64,000 nt of DNA from Motilimonas cestriensis. Lineage in GTDB: Bacteria; Pseudomonadota; Gammaproteobacteria; Enterobacterales; CBDFNC01. Every line of letters starts with the position of its first letter. Position 1 is the first letter of the stretch. A program made the position numbers and the translations under genes. Where the stretch lies: contig NZ_JAIMJA010000020.1 of the NCBI RefSeq assembly GCF_021295315.1, positions 16,101-80,100 on the forward strand, in the 5' to 3' direction. A model generated the notes under the pieces. It was given only the letters and a program-made list of their open reading frames with translations. It searched no databases and was not told the origin of the DNA. Shown in pieces: positions 26,930 through 35,729 of this stretch.

Positions 26930-28234
26930 CTAGCCTTTAGGGTTAGAGTGAAAGCTAACCACTCGATTTCGACCTTTAGATTTGGCCTTGTAAAGGGCTT
27001 CATCAGCACGCGCTATAAATTCACCTGTACTTTCCTGCCCCATTTGAGTAACCCCAAAGCTACAGGTGACTTTCACACCATCAGGCCATTGTGACACCTC
27101 TAGCAGAGACCTGATTTTTTCAGCCAGTTGAGAAGCCTGATCAAGCTCAGTATTGGGACAAACCAGTAAAAATTCTTCCCCACCCCAGCGAACAAGACTA
27201 TCACCCTGTCGTGTTAGGCCAGTAACTAAACCAGCAAATACTTTTAACACCTCATCACCCACATCATGACCATGTACATCATTGATTTGCTTAAAATGAT
27301 CAAGGTCCATAAACACAATTGATAATGGTGTTTGTTGCAGGTAAACCAGCTGAACTTGCTCAAACAATGAATCTCGGATCCCAGCTCTGTTTCTCGCGCC
27401 GGTCAACGGATCACGTTTTGCCATAGTTTCAAATTTCTTACTTTCTAACTTTAACGCTTCGGTTAATGACTCAAGTTCAATGGCTTTCTGTCTCGTGCTA
27501 GATAAGTCCACTCTTAATCGCTTTAAATCTGAGAGTAAATAGATAATAGCAAACGCAATCCACACCCCTATTATCCCTGTCAAGAATACGGTTTCAGGGA
27601 TTAACTTACCGTCAAATCTTATTTCCTCCACGACAATCTTTACCGGCCCTTCAGAAATAAGGCTACCCGTTGCAATCTCAAGCACTGACACATTGGTAAA
27701 GTCAGGTGCAAAGTGCTCCAACGGAATATTAAGTTCGGAAATCCACCATGAGGCGACCTGAAAGTTTTTCAGAGGAATCGTCACTTCAGACGAATATAAG
27801 TTTGGCTCGTACTCTACCTCGTTAACTTTCAGGGTAGCGTCATTGTGAATATCAGTATAGGTAGGATGAAAGTTTCGAATATAGAAACGGATTCGCTGCG
27901 ATCCTTCACCTTCATAGCGTGCGTCAAGAGTAACCGTATCATATTTAGAAATATCAATACCTTCCGATATTTCTGACAGTTTTATCGCAAACTCACAAAA
28001 TGGCCAGGCGTAAGCCTTGACGATATTGCATTCCAGCACTATCCCTTGCGGCGTCAGTGTTAAGGTAGCGGTAGTTTTACCACCTTGGGACTCATCGGTA
28101 ATCGGTTTGAATGCATAGTCAGACTCGGCGTTAATCACTAGGCTAGTATTAAAACTGTGCTGGTAAGCAAATAGCGAAATCACCGAGAAGAGTACCAATA
28201 ACAATAACCCTGTACTTAAGGACTTTGACTGCAT
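26930..28234 (-). CDS. Membrane diguanylate cyclase with periplasmic sensor domain
   Basis: Synthesises cyclic di-GMP. The ATG at 28234 is chosen over 28246 because GGAG lies 6 nt before it. A first membrane helix (about 8-24) and a second (about 218-234) flank a periplasmic domain of about 190 residues that is beta-rich (YDTVTLDARYEGEGSQRIRF) and reminiscent of a galactose-binding/CBM11-like fold. A short coiled coil leads to the GGDEF domain, with active-site GGEEF and an inhibitory I-site RQGD placed five residues before it, so it should be an active, feedback-inhibited enzyme. It could feed the LapD receptor 25 kb downstream; that link is inference. Confidence 0.9.
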   Translation of the reverse strand: MQSKSLSTGLLLLVLFSVISLFAYQHSFNTSLVINAESDYAFKPITDESQGGKTTATLTLTPQGIVLECNIVKAYAWPFCEFAIKLSEISEGIDISKYDTVTLDARYEGEGSQRIRFYIRNFHPTYTDIHNDATLKVNEVEYEPNLYSSEVTIPLKNFQVASWWISELNIPLEHFAPDFTNVSVLEIATGSLISEGPVKIVVEEIRFDGKLIPETVFLTGIIGVWIAFAIIYLLSDLKRLRVDLSSTRQKAIELESLTEALKLESKKFETMAKRDPLTGARNRAGIRDSLFEQVQLVYLQQTPLSIVFMDLDHFKQINDVHGHDVGDEVLKVFAGLVTGLTRQGDSLVRWGGEEFLLVCPNTELDQASQLAEKIRSLLEVSQWPDGVKVTCSFGVTQMGQESTGEFIARADEALYKAKSKGRNRVVSFHSNPKG

Positions 28235-28583
28235 AGTACGCTCCATAGTTAATCACCTGTCCGGTAATAAGTTAACTAAAATGATTCATGAAGTTTGGCG
28301 AATGGCCTTACTCATCAGCTCAGTCTTGCTGAACAAGGACCAAACTAGACGACACATAATTGATGATGTTAACTATACAAAAATAAACCCAATGAAACCG
28401 AGAGCTATTTCAATAAGTTAATTTAAGAGTAGTAAATAGGTGGAAGGCTGCCAACTATATAGTCAGCGGCCACAAGTGGGATTAATATTTATCAAACAAA
28501 ACAATGAATTAGCTAAAAATAAAGTCGATTCAGTGCGCTATTATAACCAACATACTGATGTCCCTATAACACAGAGAAAGGCT
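28235..28583. other. Intergenic region between the cyclase gene and gcvH
   Basis: AT-rich, about 350 bp, upstream of the minus-strand cyclase gene and downstream of gcvH. I see no gene, strong terminator or clear repeat in it. Confidence 0.5.
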
Positions 28584-28979
28584 TTATTCTTCTTCTTCAA
28601 TGATCCCTTCAAGGTAGTCATCGGCATCTAACAAACTATCAAACTCGGTATCATCAGACGCTCTGATTTGCAGCACCCAACCATCATCGTAGGGATCAGC
28701 ATTGATTAGACTGGGAGAATCAGGCAACTCTTCATTTAGCTCAGAAATTTCACCACTTAAAGGAGAATAGATTTCAACGGTCGTTTTTTCAGCATCAACT
28801 ACAAAACATTCATCACCCGCATCAAGCTCATCACCAACATGGGGGAGCTCGATACTGTAAACGTTTCCTAATTGGCTTTGCCCATGGTCAGTAATACCCA
28901 AGGTATAAATGCCATCTCCTTCACTTCTCACCCAGACATGGGTATCGGTATATTTTAAATCATTCGGCAATTGGCTCAT
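28584..28979 (-). CDS. gcvH: Glycine cleavage system H protein, orphan
   Basis: 131-residue lipoyl carrier. The biotinyl/lipoyl-type fold is evident from the start (YTDTHVWVR, TLGITDHGQSQLGNV). The lipoylated Lys is in VDAEKTTVEIYSPLSGE, and PYDDGWVLQIRASD is the conserved C-terminal region. The tail is very acidic. In E. coli the order is pepP-ubiH-ubiI-gcvT-gcvH-gcvP; here gcvH follows ubiI directly and neither gcvT nor gcvP is present on either side. It may serve unlinked partners, act in lipoate transfer, or be a remnant. The lipoyl loop sequence differs from E. coli (VESVKAASDIYAP) but keeps the Lys. Confidence 0.88.
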   Translation of the reverse strand: MSQLPNDLKYTDTHVWVRSEGDGIYTLGITDHGQSQLGNVYSIELPHVGDELDAGDECFVVDAEKTTVEIYSPLSGEISELNEELPDSPSLINADPYDDGWVLQIRASDDTEFDSLLDADDYLEGIIEEEE

Positions 28980-29135
28980 TTTTACTCTCCCAATAAAATA
29001 GGCCTATATTCAAAAATAGGTTATTAGCGTCTGCTCAATCATCTACACAGCGTAGCCAAATAATAGTTAACTGCAAGGTGATTGGGTGCTGATTTTTTTA
29101 CCGCTTAAACAAACCGGAAGTATCATATTTAGCAT

Positions 29136-30344
29136 CTAAAGCCGGGCTAACTCAGGAAGCTCACCAGCCAACCCCATGGCTTGTTTAAGTAAGGTATTTT
29201 TCACTAAAGGTGCATTATTCACTAGGCTCAAACCAACATCTCGGATCAATTTTTTAAGTGGATGTTGGCCACTAAAGCCTTGTTTTAATGCTTCCATAGC
29301 GACAATCATTTCCATTGCCTGACTCTTACGCCAGCGCTCGTAACCCCGTAACTGCGCAAGTTGGCCAATATCTAAACCAAGGGCTAAGTTTTTCTTTATT
29401 TCTTGAGCCAGTGCTGTCGCATCCATCAAACCAAGATTAACCCCTTGACCAGCAAGGGGGTGAATAGTGTGTGCAGCATCACCGATTAAGGCAACTCGAT
29501 GTTTGGCAAAGTCTCGCGCATAACGCATTCGTAGCGGCACACTATGGCGATCACCTAGTACCTGACACAAACCCAATCGGTTATCGAATGCCATAGCCAG
29601 CTGCTTATTAAACTCATCGTCAGATAGCTCCATCAACATTGATGCTCGCTCTGGGCTTGTGGACCAAACTATCGAACAATGATGTGGATTAAACAACGGC
29701 AAAAAAGCCAGCGGGCCTTCCGGCTTAAAAATTTGCCAAGCGGTATTTTGATGGCACTCGGCAGTCGCAATAGTCGCCACCAGCGCATGGTGCTGATAAT
29801 CACGAAAGGTGAGCGGAATAGCCGCTTGCTTACGTACCCAAGATTCGGCCCCGTCAGCGCCAACCACTAATTTACTGGTCAAAGCATGGCCATTATCTAA
29901 AGTTATCCAAGCTTCTCCTTCGCCTAAGGCCAGCTGTGCTATTCGCTGAGGACAAAATATACGCACATTTTCTTGTGTCTCTAAGGTATTAAGTAATGCC
30001 AATTGCAGATTACGGTTTTCAATAATATGACCTAGATTGGGAGTCCGATTTTGCTGAGCAGAAAATTGTAATTGCGCAAAACTATCTTGATCCCAAACCT
30101 GCATTTGTTCATAGGCCTGGCTTCGTGAAATATTTAAGTTTGGCCAGACGCCCAGTTTTTCTAACACGGTTTGACTGGCGGCATTAATCGCACTAACACG
30201 GTTGTCTGCTATCTCACTAAATTCTGGCTCGAGCTCACGGCCTTCTATCACCGCAATTTTAATCGGCGCATCATATAATGCGCGGGCTAATGTCAGCCCG
30301 ACCATTCCACCGCCAACAATAACAAGGTCAAAAGACTGGATCAT
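29136..30344 (-). CDS. ubiI: Ubiquinone C5-hydroxylase-type FAD monooxygenase UbiI
   Basis: FAD-dependent hydroxylase of ubiquinone synthesis (formerly VisC). The dinucleotide motif is VIVGGGMVGLTLARAL at the N-terminus, and the second FAD motif is RVALIGDAAHTIHPLAGQGV followed by NLGLMDATALA. At 402 residues it is normal length. Assigned to UbiI rather than UbiH by gene order (pepP-ubiH-ubiI). Its start overlaps the ubiH stop by 4 bp (ATGA). Confidence 0.9.
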   Translation of the reverse strand: MIQSFDLVIVGGGMVGLTLARALYDAPIKIAVIEGRELEPEFSEIADNRVSAINAASQTVLEKLGVWPNLNISRSQAYEQMQVWDQDSFAQLQFSAQQNRTPNLGHIIENRNLQLALLNTLETQENVRIFCPQRIAQLALGEGEAWITLDNGHALTSKLVVGADGAESWVRKQAAIPLTFRDYQHHALVATIATAECHQNTAWQIFKPEGPLAFLPLFNPHHCSIVWSTSPERASMLMELSDDEFNKQLAMAFDNRLGLCQVLGDRHSVPLRMRYARDFAKHRVALIGDAAHTIHPLAGQGVNLGLMDATALAQEIKKNLALGLDIGQLAQLRGYERWRKSQAMEMIVAMEALKQGFSGQHPLKKLIRDVGLSLVNNAPLVKNTLLKQAMGLAGELPELARL

Positions 30345-31549
30345 AATGGTTTCGCCTGAAAAAGTTCAAAATGGCCTAAGGCTTGGTAGCTTAAGGGTTG
30401 CTTTAATATGTCAAAGGTATCCATTAAATGTAATGCGCTATTACGGGCTTTAACTAAGGGCCAATAGTTGTTAGCAAACGTTCGCGCCAATAAGTCAGTC
30501 ATAAAAATGGTTCGTTGATGGTCGCCTTCCCGTTGCTGCCAATAGCGGTCTAGCGTCGTAAACGCACCAATATCAGACGCTTGGGCAATCGTACTCGCGA
30601 GCACAAACAAATCACGCAGGCCAAGGTTATAACCTTGACCCGCAACGGGATGCAAAGTGTGGGCGGCATTACCAATTAACACACTGCGATGACTGACTGG
30701 CATCGGGGATTGTGTGAGTGACAAAGGGTAAGCGGTGCGAGCACCAAGGCGCGTAAACTTACCTAAACGAAAACCAAATTTTTGCTGCAAAGCGGCGCCA
30801 AAGTCAACATCAGATAAGGCCATTAACTGCTCAAGCTGATGATTATGCACCGACCAAACCAGTGCACTGCGATTATCAGACATAGGTAATAACGCCAAAG
30901 GCCCCGCATCCGTGAAGCGCTCAAAGGCGCGTCCTTGATGCAACTCGCTGGTTAATACATTAGCAATAATTGCGCTGGTGCCGTAATCATCCGTTTGTTG
31001 CTGTAATTTGAGTAATTGCCGACAACGGCTGTGTCCGCCATCGGCGCCAACCAATAACGATGCTTGTAATTGCTGGCCCGAGGCGAGTGTGACGGTGACA
31101 CAGTGTTGGCATTGGGCAATTTCTTCAACACTGTCAGGACAGATCCAAGTTAAGTTTGGCAAGCGAGATAAACGCTTATTGAGAATGTCACCCGCATTGA
31201 TAAGCTCAATCACATAGCCCAACGCGTCAAGCTGCTCTTGTTTCGCGCTCAGATGCGCTAAGCCAGAATGCCCTCGGTCTGAGACATGTATGTGAGAGAT
31301 AGACGTAGTTTGCAATGAAAATTCAGACCAGAGACCAATCTGTTGCAGTAATTGCGCCGAGCCATACGATAGCGCTATAGCCCGACTGTCAAAGCCAGGA
31401 TGTGCTTCTTGGCTAGCGGCGACGGCATCCACTAACGCAATTTTTAGATGTGGCGCTAAATAAGCCACCGCGCATGCGAAAGTGGCACCAACCATGCCTC
31501 CTCCCACTATGATTAAATCAACATCTAGCGTCGCATTGGTCTCTGCCAT
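30341..31549 (-). CDS. ubiH: Ubiquinone C6-hydroxylase-type FAD monooxygenase UbiH
   Basis: Paralogue of the previous gene; hydroxylates the ubiquinone ring at C6. FAD motifs are LIIVGGGMVGATFACAV and VLIGNAAHTLHPVAGQGYNL; Asn replaces the usual Asp in the GD motif, as is common in UbiH. I chose the ATG at 31549; a GTG at 31561 would add four residues. The pepP stop lies just upstream and ubiI overlaps the end, so pepP-ubiH-ubiI is one transcript. Confidence 0.9.
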   Translation of the reverse strand: MAETNATLDVDLIIVGGGMVGATFACAVAYLAPHLKIALVDAVAASQEAHPGFDSRAIALSYGSAQLLQQIGLWSEFSLQTTSISHIHVSDRGHSGLAHLSAKQEQLDALGYVIELINAGDILNKRLSRLPNLTWICPDSVEEIAQCQHCVTVTLASGQQLQASLLVGADGGHSRCRQLLKLQQQTDDYGTSAIIANVLTSELHQGRAFERFTDAGPLALLPMSDNRSALVWSVHNHQLEQLMALSDVDFGAALQQKFGFRLGKFTRLGARTAYPLSLTQSPMPVSHRSVLIGNAAHTLHPVAGQGYNLGLRDLFVLASTIAQASDIGAFTTLDRYWQQREGDHQRTIFMTDLLARTFANNYWPLVKARNSALHLMDTFDILKQPLSYQALGHFELFQAKPL

Positions 31550-31567
31550 GTCTGTCTTCACTTCTTA

Positions 31568-32875
31568 TTATTTAGATTGCGCCATTAACGCCTCGATATC
31601 GGCAATGGATTTAGGCGCAGCTGCCGTTAAGTTATCAATACCTTGCTGTGTGATAACAATATCGTCTTCGATACGAACGCCGATGCCGTGCCACTTAGGA
31701 TCCACATCTGCAGACGCTGCAATATACAATCCTGGCTCAACGGTAATCACCATGCCCGGCTCAAGTAAACGTGAACGGTCAACAGATTGATAATCGCCCA
31801 CATCATGTACATCTAACCCTAACCAGTGGGATAGTCCGTGCATATAAAAAGCTTTGTATGCTTGCTCTTCAATTAACTGCTCGACTTCGCCTTGCATTAT
31901 ACCTAACTCAACCAAACCAGAAACCATGATATTTAAAACAATATCATTAGCTTGCTTAATTGATTTACGTGGGCCGAGTGCCGCAAGTGCCGCCTCTTGT
32001 GCATCTAGCACTAATTGATAAATCGCTTTTTGTTCCAGACTAAACTTGCCATTAACAGGAAATGTGCGCGTAATATCCCCCGCATAACCGGCATATTCAG
32101 CACCAGCATCAATGAGCACTAATTCACCGTCCACCAGCTGCGATTCATTTTCGGTGTAATGTAAAATACAAGCATTTTCGCCACCACCGACAATGGTACT
32201 ATAGGCTGCGTCGCGCGCGCCAAGCATGGCAAACTCGTGTAAAATTCCCGCTTCCAGTTGGTATTCCCAAACGCCAGCACGACATTCTTTCATCGCTCGA
32301 ATATGACCAGCAACAGAAATATCGGCGGCTTTACGCATCAGTTCAATCTCTGTCACTGATTTAAAAAGACGCATTTCGTGTAACTGTGGACGCCAATCAA
32401 TAATTTGACGAGGCTCGCGCCAACCTTGACGAGCACCTTGGCGCAGACGTGTTAGGGTTTGTTGTACCCTAGCCTCAGCAGCAGGATGCTGATTAAGCAC
32501 AAAATACAAACTATCAACCTGATTCAACAATTCGACTAATTGCTCGTCTAACTCTGATAACTCAAATGCTTGATCAATAGCCAATGTCGTTATTGCCGCT
32601 TTTGCGCCTAAACGCCGCCCGTGCCAAATTTCAGCTAATGCGTCTTTTGGACGACAAAACAAAGTGCGACTTAATTGATTATCTTTTTTAACTAAAACGA
32701 GCCAAGCGTCTGGCTCGTTAAAGCCAGTCAGGTAATAAAAATCACTGTCTTGGCGAAAACGGTATTCCGTATCACGGCTACGTGTTTGCTCGTTCGCTGC
32801 GACAAAAATTGCAGCACTGTTGTCTCGCATCAACTCGCCGAACGCTAACTGGCGTAGATGAAATTCAGATTGCAT
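31568..32875 (-). CDS. pepP: Xaa-Pro aminopeptidase
   Basis: Dimetal (Mn) aminopeptidase P that removes an N-terminal residue preceding proline. The creatinase-like N-terminal domain contains FYYLTGFNEPDAWLVL. The pita-bread catalytic domain shows the metal ligands in LIDAGAEYAGYAGDITRTF (two Asp), MHGLSHWLGLDVHD (His), VTVEPGLYI (Glu) and GIGVRIEDDI (Glu). Length 435 fits the family (441 in E. coli). It starts a pepP-ubiH-ubiI unit as in other gammaproteobacteria, although a 100-bp repeat-bearing gap separates it from ygfB. Confidence 0.97.
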   Translation of the reverse strand: MQSEFHLRQLAFGELMRDNSAAIFVAANEQTRSRDTEYRFRQDSDFYYLTGFNEPDAWLVLVKKDNQLSRTLFCRPKDALAEIWHGRRLGAKAAITTLAIDQAFELSELDEQLVELLNQVDSLYFVLNQHPAAEARVQQTLTRLRQGARQGWREPRQIIDWRPQLHEMRLFKSVTEIELMRKAADISVAGHIRAMKECRAGVWEYQLEAGILHEFAMLGARDAAYSTIVGGGENACILHYTENESQLVDGELVLIDAGAEYAGYAGDITRTFPVNGKFSLEQKAIYQLVLDAQEAALAALGPRKSIKQANDIVLNIMVSGLVELGIMQGEVEQLIEEQAYKAFYMHGLSHWLGLDVHDVGDYQSVDRSRLLEPGMVITVEPGLYIAASADVDPKWHGIGVRIEDDIVITQQGIDNLTAAAPKSIADIEALMAQSK

Positions 32876-32896
32876 GAAATAACCTTTATTAAAGAA

Positions 32897-32971
32897 AGTT
32901 AATAATTAAGCGCTAGCTTAGAGTTAATAATTAGGTACTAGCTTAAAGTTCATAATTAAGCTTTACCTAGT
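32897..32971. repeat. Three imperfect 25-bp tandem repeats between ygfB and pepP
   Basis: Units at 32897-32921, 32922-32946 and 32947-32971 share AGTTAATAATTAAG followed by a CTAGCTTA-like half. They lie between the ygfB stop and the pepP start on the minus strand, so they could influence pepP expression. Confidence 0.8.
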
Positions 32972-32975
32972 GCTA

Positions 32976-33548
32976 TTAGTGCAGCGTGGGCTTATCGTTA
33001 GTTGTAGTGAGAGGTTGCGCAAACTCGTTAAAACACAGCAATGCGCCAATACGTAAATATTCAACGACCTCGTTAAACGCCAGCTCACTTTCTTCGTCTT
33101 CTTGTTCAAAATCGAGCGAAACTTGAGATATGTCGCGGATGTCGGTGATTAATTCTTGAATATTTTCAGGTGCTTGATTCAATTTTGATTGCATAATGCC
33201 AAAACCAACGAGAAAGCTTTGCGCCCATTGCGCCATCGCTTCAGCGCGCTCATCAAGCGGCACCTCATCATCAGGTAGTAATAGCTTAAATCCCATATTG
33301 CCGTCGGTAAGTTGCTCACAAATAATAGAATAAAGCTGTGTCGCGGTTTTTTTTGCTTCAGCTGGTAAGCCTAACCCTTCATTGATTAAATCATTAAAGG
33401 GGGCTTCCCAACTGGTCGCATCGAGTTTCACTCCCGCACAAACCAGCCCAGCTAAAACACCATGAACTTCCGCCGCGCCCACCATTAATGACGCTGATTC
33501 GAAGATACGGGTCACTTCATCAAAATCCGGTAATGTGTTTTTATTCAT
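32976..33548 (-). CDS. ygfB: UPF0149 family protein YgfB
   Basis: YgfB/UPF0149 family helical protein. The start is ATG 33548; the TTG six bases upstream is less likely. Family features include LVGAAEVHGVLAGLVCAG near the N-terminus and the acidic end with FNEVVEYLRIGALLCFNEF. It lies upstream of pepP-ubiH-ubiI and divergent from zapA, exactly as in E. coli. The length of about 190 residues equals that of the E. coli protein. In Pseudomonas, YgfB has been tied to gene regulation; the general role is unclear. Confidence 0.92.
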   Translation of the reverse strand: MNKNTLPDFDEVTRIFESASLMVGAAEVHGVLAGLVCAGVKLDATSWEAPFNDLINEGLGLPAEAKKTATQLYSIICEQLTDGNMGFKLLLPDDEVPLDERAEAMAQWAQSFLVGFGIMQSKLNQAPENIQELITDIRDISQVSLDFEQEDEESELAFNEVVEYLRIGALLCFNEFAQPLTTTNDKPTLH

Positions 33549-33627
33549 GGCCAACCTAAACTCACAATTAAAATTAATATATTACCTTAAATCCTAACAT
33601 TGCCTTACTCTTGGCGCTAGCTAGGAC

Positions 33628-33656
33628 TTGAAAGTTCACCCGTTGGCCTTTATAGT
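33628..33656 (+). promoter_or_regulatory. Predicted sigma70 promoter of zapA
   Basis: TTGAAA (33628-33633), a 17-bp spacer and TATAGT (33651-33656) stand 60 bp before the zapA ATG. The resulting leader carries a perfect hairpin ACATCTG-AAA-CAGATGT at 33669-33685. Confidence 0.65.
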
Positions 33657-33715
33657 CGCAGCAGTTAGACATCTGAAACAGATGTTCGGTTAATTCTTGT
33701 GTTCGGAGTTCAGTG

Positions 33716-34030
33716 ATGAGCCAATCGGCTGTCGAGATCAATATTTTAGGCAAATGTTACAAAATGGCTTGTCCACAAGGACAAGAAGATGCGCTTCTTG
33801 GCGCAGCAGAAATATTGAATGAGAAAATTGCTGACCTAAAACAGCGCACTAAGATAGCAAAAAGCGAACAGCTTGCAGTGATGGCTGCGTTAAATTTTTG
33901 CCATGAACTAAAATTAGAGCAAGCTAAAAATAATGAGTATGCTGATACCATGGCTCAACGCATTCAAATGTTACAAAGCACCATTGAAAATGCATTGATC
34001 GAAAAAGGCATCAACACTAACGAGAAGTAA
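33716..34030 (+). CDS. zapA: Cell division protein ZapA
   Basis: Binds and bundles FtsZ at the division ring. The N-terminal part (VEINILGKCYKMACPQGQED) and the following helices match ZapA, and the C-terminal half is a coiled coil. The start is ATG 33716, with GGAG 8 nt upstream; the track-length frame would use the GTG just before it. The product is 104 residues (109 in E. coli). The zapA-ssrS-ygfA order is conserved in gammaproteobacteria. Confidence 0.93.
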   Translation: MSQSAVEINILGKCYKMACPQGQEDALLGAAEILNEKIADLKQRTKIAKSEQLAVMAALNFCHELKLEQAKNNEYADTMAQRIQMLQSTIENALIEKGINTNEK

Positions 34031-34054
34031 GTCTCGTACAATAATACAATTTTA

Positions 34055-34236
34055 ATTCCTGGGGTGTTTGTCAATACGGTGACGTCCCTGAGCCGATAAT
34101 TACAACACCGGAGATTTTGCTTGTTACTATTGCGCAGGCTCAGCATGTACTGAGAAGCCTACGGTAATGACAAAATCACCACCTTGAGCCGTCGGGTTCA
34201 AGGGCTTATACCGTGTAACGGCACCCTGGGTACTCC
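34055..34236 (+). ncRNA. ssrS: 6S RNA
   Basis: The RNA mimics an open promoter and binds sigma70 RNA polymerase. Recognised by the conserved segments GTCCCTGAGCCGATA near the 5' side, GCTCAGCATGTACTGAGAAGCCT in the centre (split across the bulge) and CCTTGAGCC...GGTTCAAGGGCTTA on the 3' side. The ends pair (CCTGGGGTG with CACCCTGGG), closing the typical rod. Placement between zapA and ygfA is diagnostic. A TACAAT -10 element lies at 34045-34050. The ends are approximate. Confidence 0.93.
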
Positions 34237-34295
34237 ATCTTTAGGAACAGTACATTTACTGTGCTAATGTCAACAAACACTACGGACTTTTCGCC

Positions 34296-34910
34296 ATGCA
34301 GAAAACCCGTCACCAAATAAGACAAGACGTACGTCAACTCAGACGTCAACTTAGCCATCAGCAGCAACATGATTACAGCCATCAACTTAAGCAGCAATTA
34401 AGTCAGCATCCCAAACTGAGTAACGCCAAGCAGGTCGCACTTTACCTTGCTAACGACGGCGAACTTTGCCCGCAGCCATTAATTGAATGGTGCTGGCAGC
34501 AAGGAATAAAAACATACTTGCCAGTACTTGACCCTATTAATGAAGGCCACCTGCTCTTTTTGCACTACCACGCCAATAGCCCAATGAAAACCAATAAATT
34601 TGGTATTGCTGAGCCTTGCCTCCAATCTAACCAAAAAGCCAGCATTGATCAGCTTGATGTCATCTTCACTCCCCTTGTAGCGTTCGATCATTTCGGTAAT
34701 CGCCTAGGTATGGGCGGCGGTTTTTACGATCGGACTCTAGCAAACGTAAGTCACACCGATAAATCACCTTACACCATTGGTCTTGCCCACGATCTTCAAT
34801 GCTTACCTAAACTCCCAATTGAAGCTTGGGACGTCCCCTTACCAGAAGTCATTACGCCCAGTAAAATCTGGTCTTGGGGGAGTGTTTTTAAGCCCGAGGA
34901 TACGCTATAA
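34296..34910 (+). CDS. ygfA: 5-formyltetrahydrofolate cyclo-ligase
   Basis: Converts 5-formyl-THF to 5,10-methenyl-THF using ATP. The basic N-terminus (RHQIRQDVRQLRRQLSHQQQ) and the conserved core VIFTPLVAFDHFGNRLGMGG then GFYDRTL mark the family. The ATG at 34296 lies 60 bp after 6S RNA, and in E. coli the two are co-transcribed, linking ygfA to 6S processing. At 204 residues it is of ordinary length. rpiA follows after 36 bp. Confidence 0.94.
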   Translation: MQKTRHQIRQDVRQLRRQLSHQQQHDYSHQLKQQLSQHPKLSNAKQVALYLANDGELCPQPLIEWCWQQGIKTYLPVLDPINEGHLLFLHYHANSPMKTNKFGIAEPCLQSNQKASIDQLDVIFTPLVAFDHFGNRLGMGGGFYDRTLANVSHTDKSPYTIGLAHDLQCLPKLPIEAWDVPLPEVITPSKIWSWGSVFKPEDTL

Positions 34911-34911
34911 T
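34883..34911 (+). promoter_or_regulatory. Possible rpiA promoter
   Basis: A perfect TATAAT (34906-34911) overlaps the ygfA stop; the -35 candidate TGTTTT (34883-34888), 17 bp upstream, is weak. Confidence 0.4.
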
Positions 34912-34946
34912 CCGCGCTTCTTTTACCGTACTCTCGGAGCATAAGC

Positions 34947-35600
34947 ATGACACAAGATGAAATGAAAAAAGCCGCTGGTTGGGCTGCACTAAAATACGTC
35001 GAAGAAGGCTCTATTGTTGGTGTTGGTACAGGCTCAACCGTGAATCATTTTATCGATGCCCTAGGTACGATAAAACATGACATAAAAGGCGCAGTATCAA
35101 GCTCTGAAGCCTCAACTGAACGCTTAAAAGCATTAGGTATTGAAGTATTTGACCTAAATAATGTTAGCGATCTAAGCATCTATGTTGATGGTGCCGATGA
35201 AATAAATGCTCACAACTACATGATTAAAGGTGGCGGTGCGGCATTAACCCGTGAAAAAATCGTGGCAGCGGTTGCTGATAAGTTTATTTGCATTGTCGAT
35301 AACACTAAACACGTTGATGTATTAGGTGATTTTCCATTGCCAGTGGAAGTGATTCCAATGGCACGCAGTTATGTAGCACGTGAATTGGTTAAGCTGGGCG
35401 GCGATCCAGTGTACCGAGAAGGCGTAATAACCGATAACGGTAACGTCATCATTGACCTGCATAACGTAAAAATTCTAGATCCGATCAAGCTAGAACAACA
35501 AATTAACAACATCGTTGGCGTTGTTACCAATGGTCTATTTGCCCAACGTGGTGCAGATGTAGTCCTTGTTGGCAGCCCGGATGGCGTTAAAACGTTATAA
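34947..35600 (+). CDS. rpiA: Ribose-5-phosphate isomerase A
   Basis: Interconverts ribose-5-P and ribulose-5-P in the pentose phosphate pathway. Motifs [13 protein letters not shown] (phosphate binding), YVDGADEIN (catalytic Asp pair) and [15 protein letters not shown] are all present. Length 217 (219 in E. coli). A CGGAG precedes the ATG. serA follows, the order ygfA-rpiA-serA being typical of gammaproteobacteria. Confidence 0.98.
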   Translation: MTQDEMKKAAGWAALKYVEEGSIVGVGTGSTVNHFIDALGTIKHDIKGAVSSSEASTERLKALGIEVFDLNNVSDLSIYVDGADEINAHNYMIKGGGAALTREKIVAAVADKFICIVDNTKHVDVLGDFPLPVEVIPMARSYVARELVKLGGDPVYREGVITDNGNVIIDLHNVKILDPIKLEQQINNIVGVVTNGLFAQRGADVVLVGSPDGVKTL

Positions 35601-35614
35601 TTAGATCAAAAAAA

Positions 35615-35646
35615 GTGGCGTTAATGCGCCACATACGGGTTTTTTG
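35615..35646 (+). terminator. Terminator after rpiA
   Basis: GTGGCG/CGCCAC stem with loop TTAATG, with a T-run starting 8 nt after the stem; moderate quality. Confidence 0.6.
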
Positions 35647-35673
35647 TAGTAAATTTTCTAAAATAATTGTATC

Positions 35674-35689
35674 TTGTCAATGTTGACAA
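35674..35689 (+). promoter_or_regulatory. Palindrome upstream of serA
   Basis: TTGTCAATGTTGACAA is a perfect 7+2+7 inverted repeat, 40 bp upstream of the serA start. It overlaps a possible TTGACA -35 element, so a regulator could bind here. No regulator is identified. Confidence 0.4.
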
Positions 35690-35729
35690 AATTTGAGCAA
35701 TTGACACATTTGGGTTCGAGGGAAGTAGC

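Noticed and set aside
28440..28631. 63-codon plus-strand frame
   Set aside because: It runs into the gcvH gene on the other strand and has no ribosome binding site.
28980..29135. Glycine riboswitch before gcvH
   Set aside because: The gap has a palindrome (ATAGGCCTAT) but none of the conserved glycine-riboswitch core that I could recognise.
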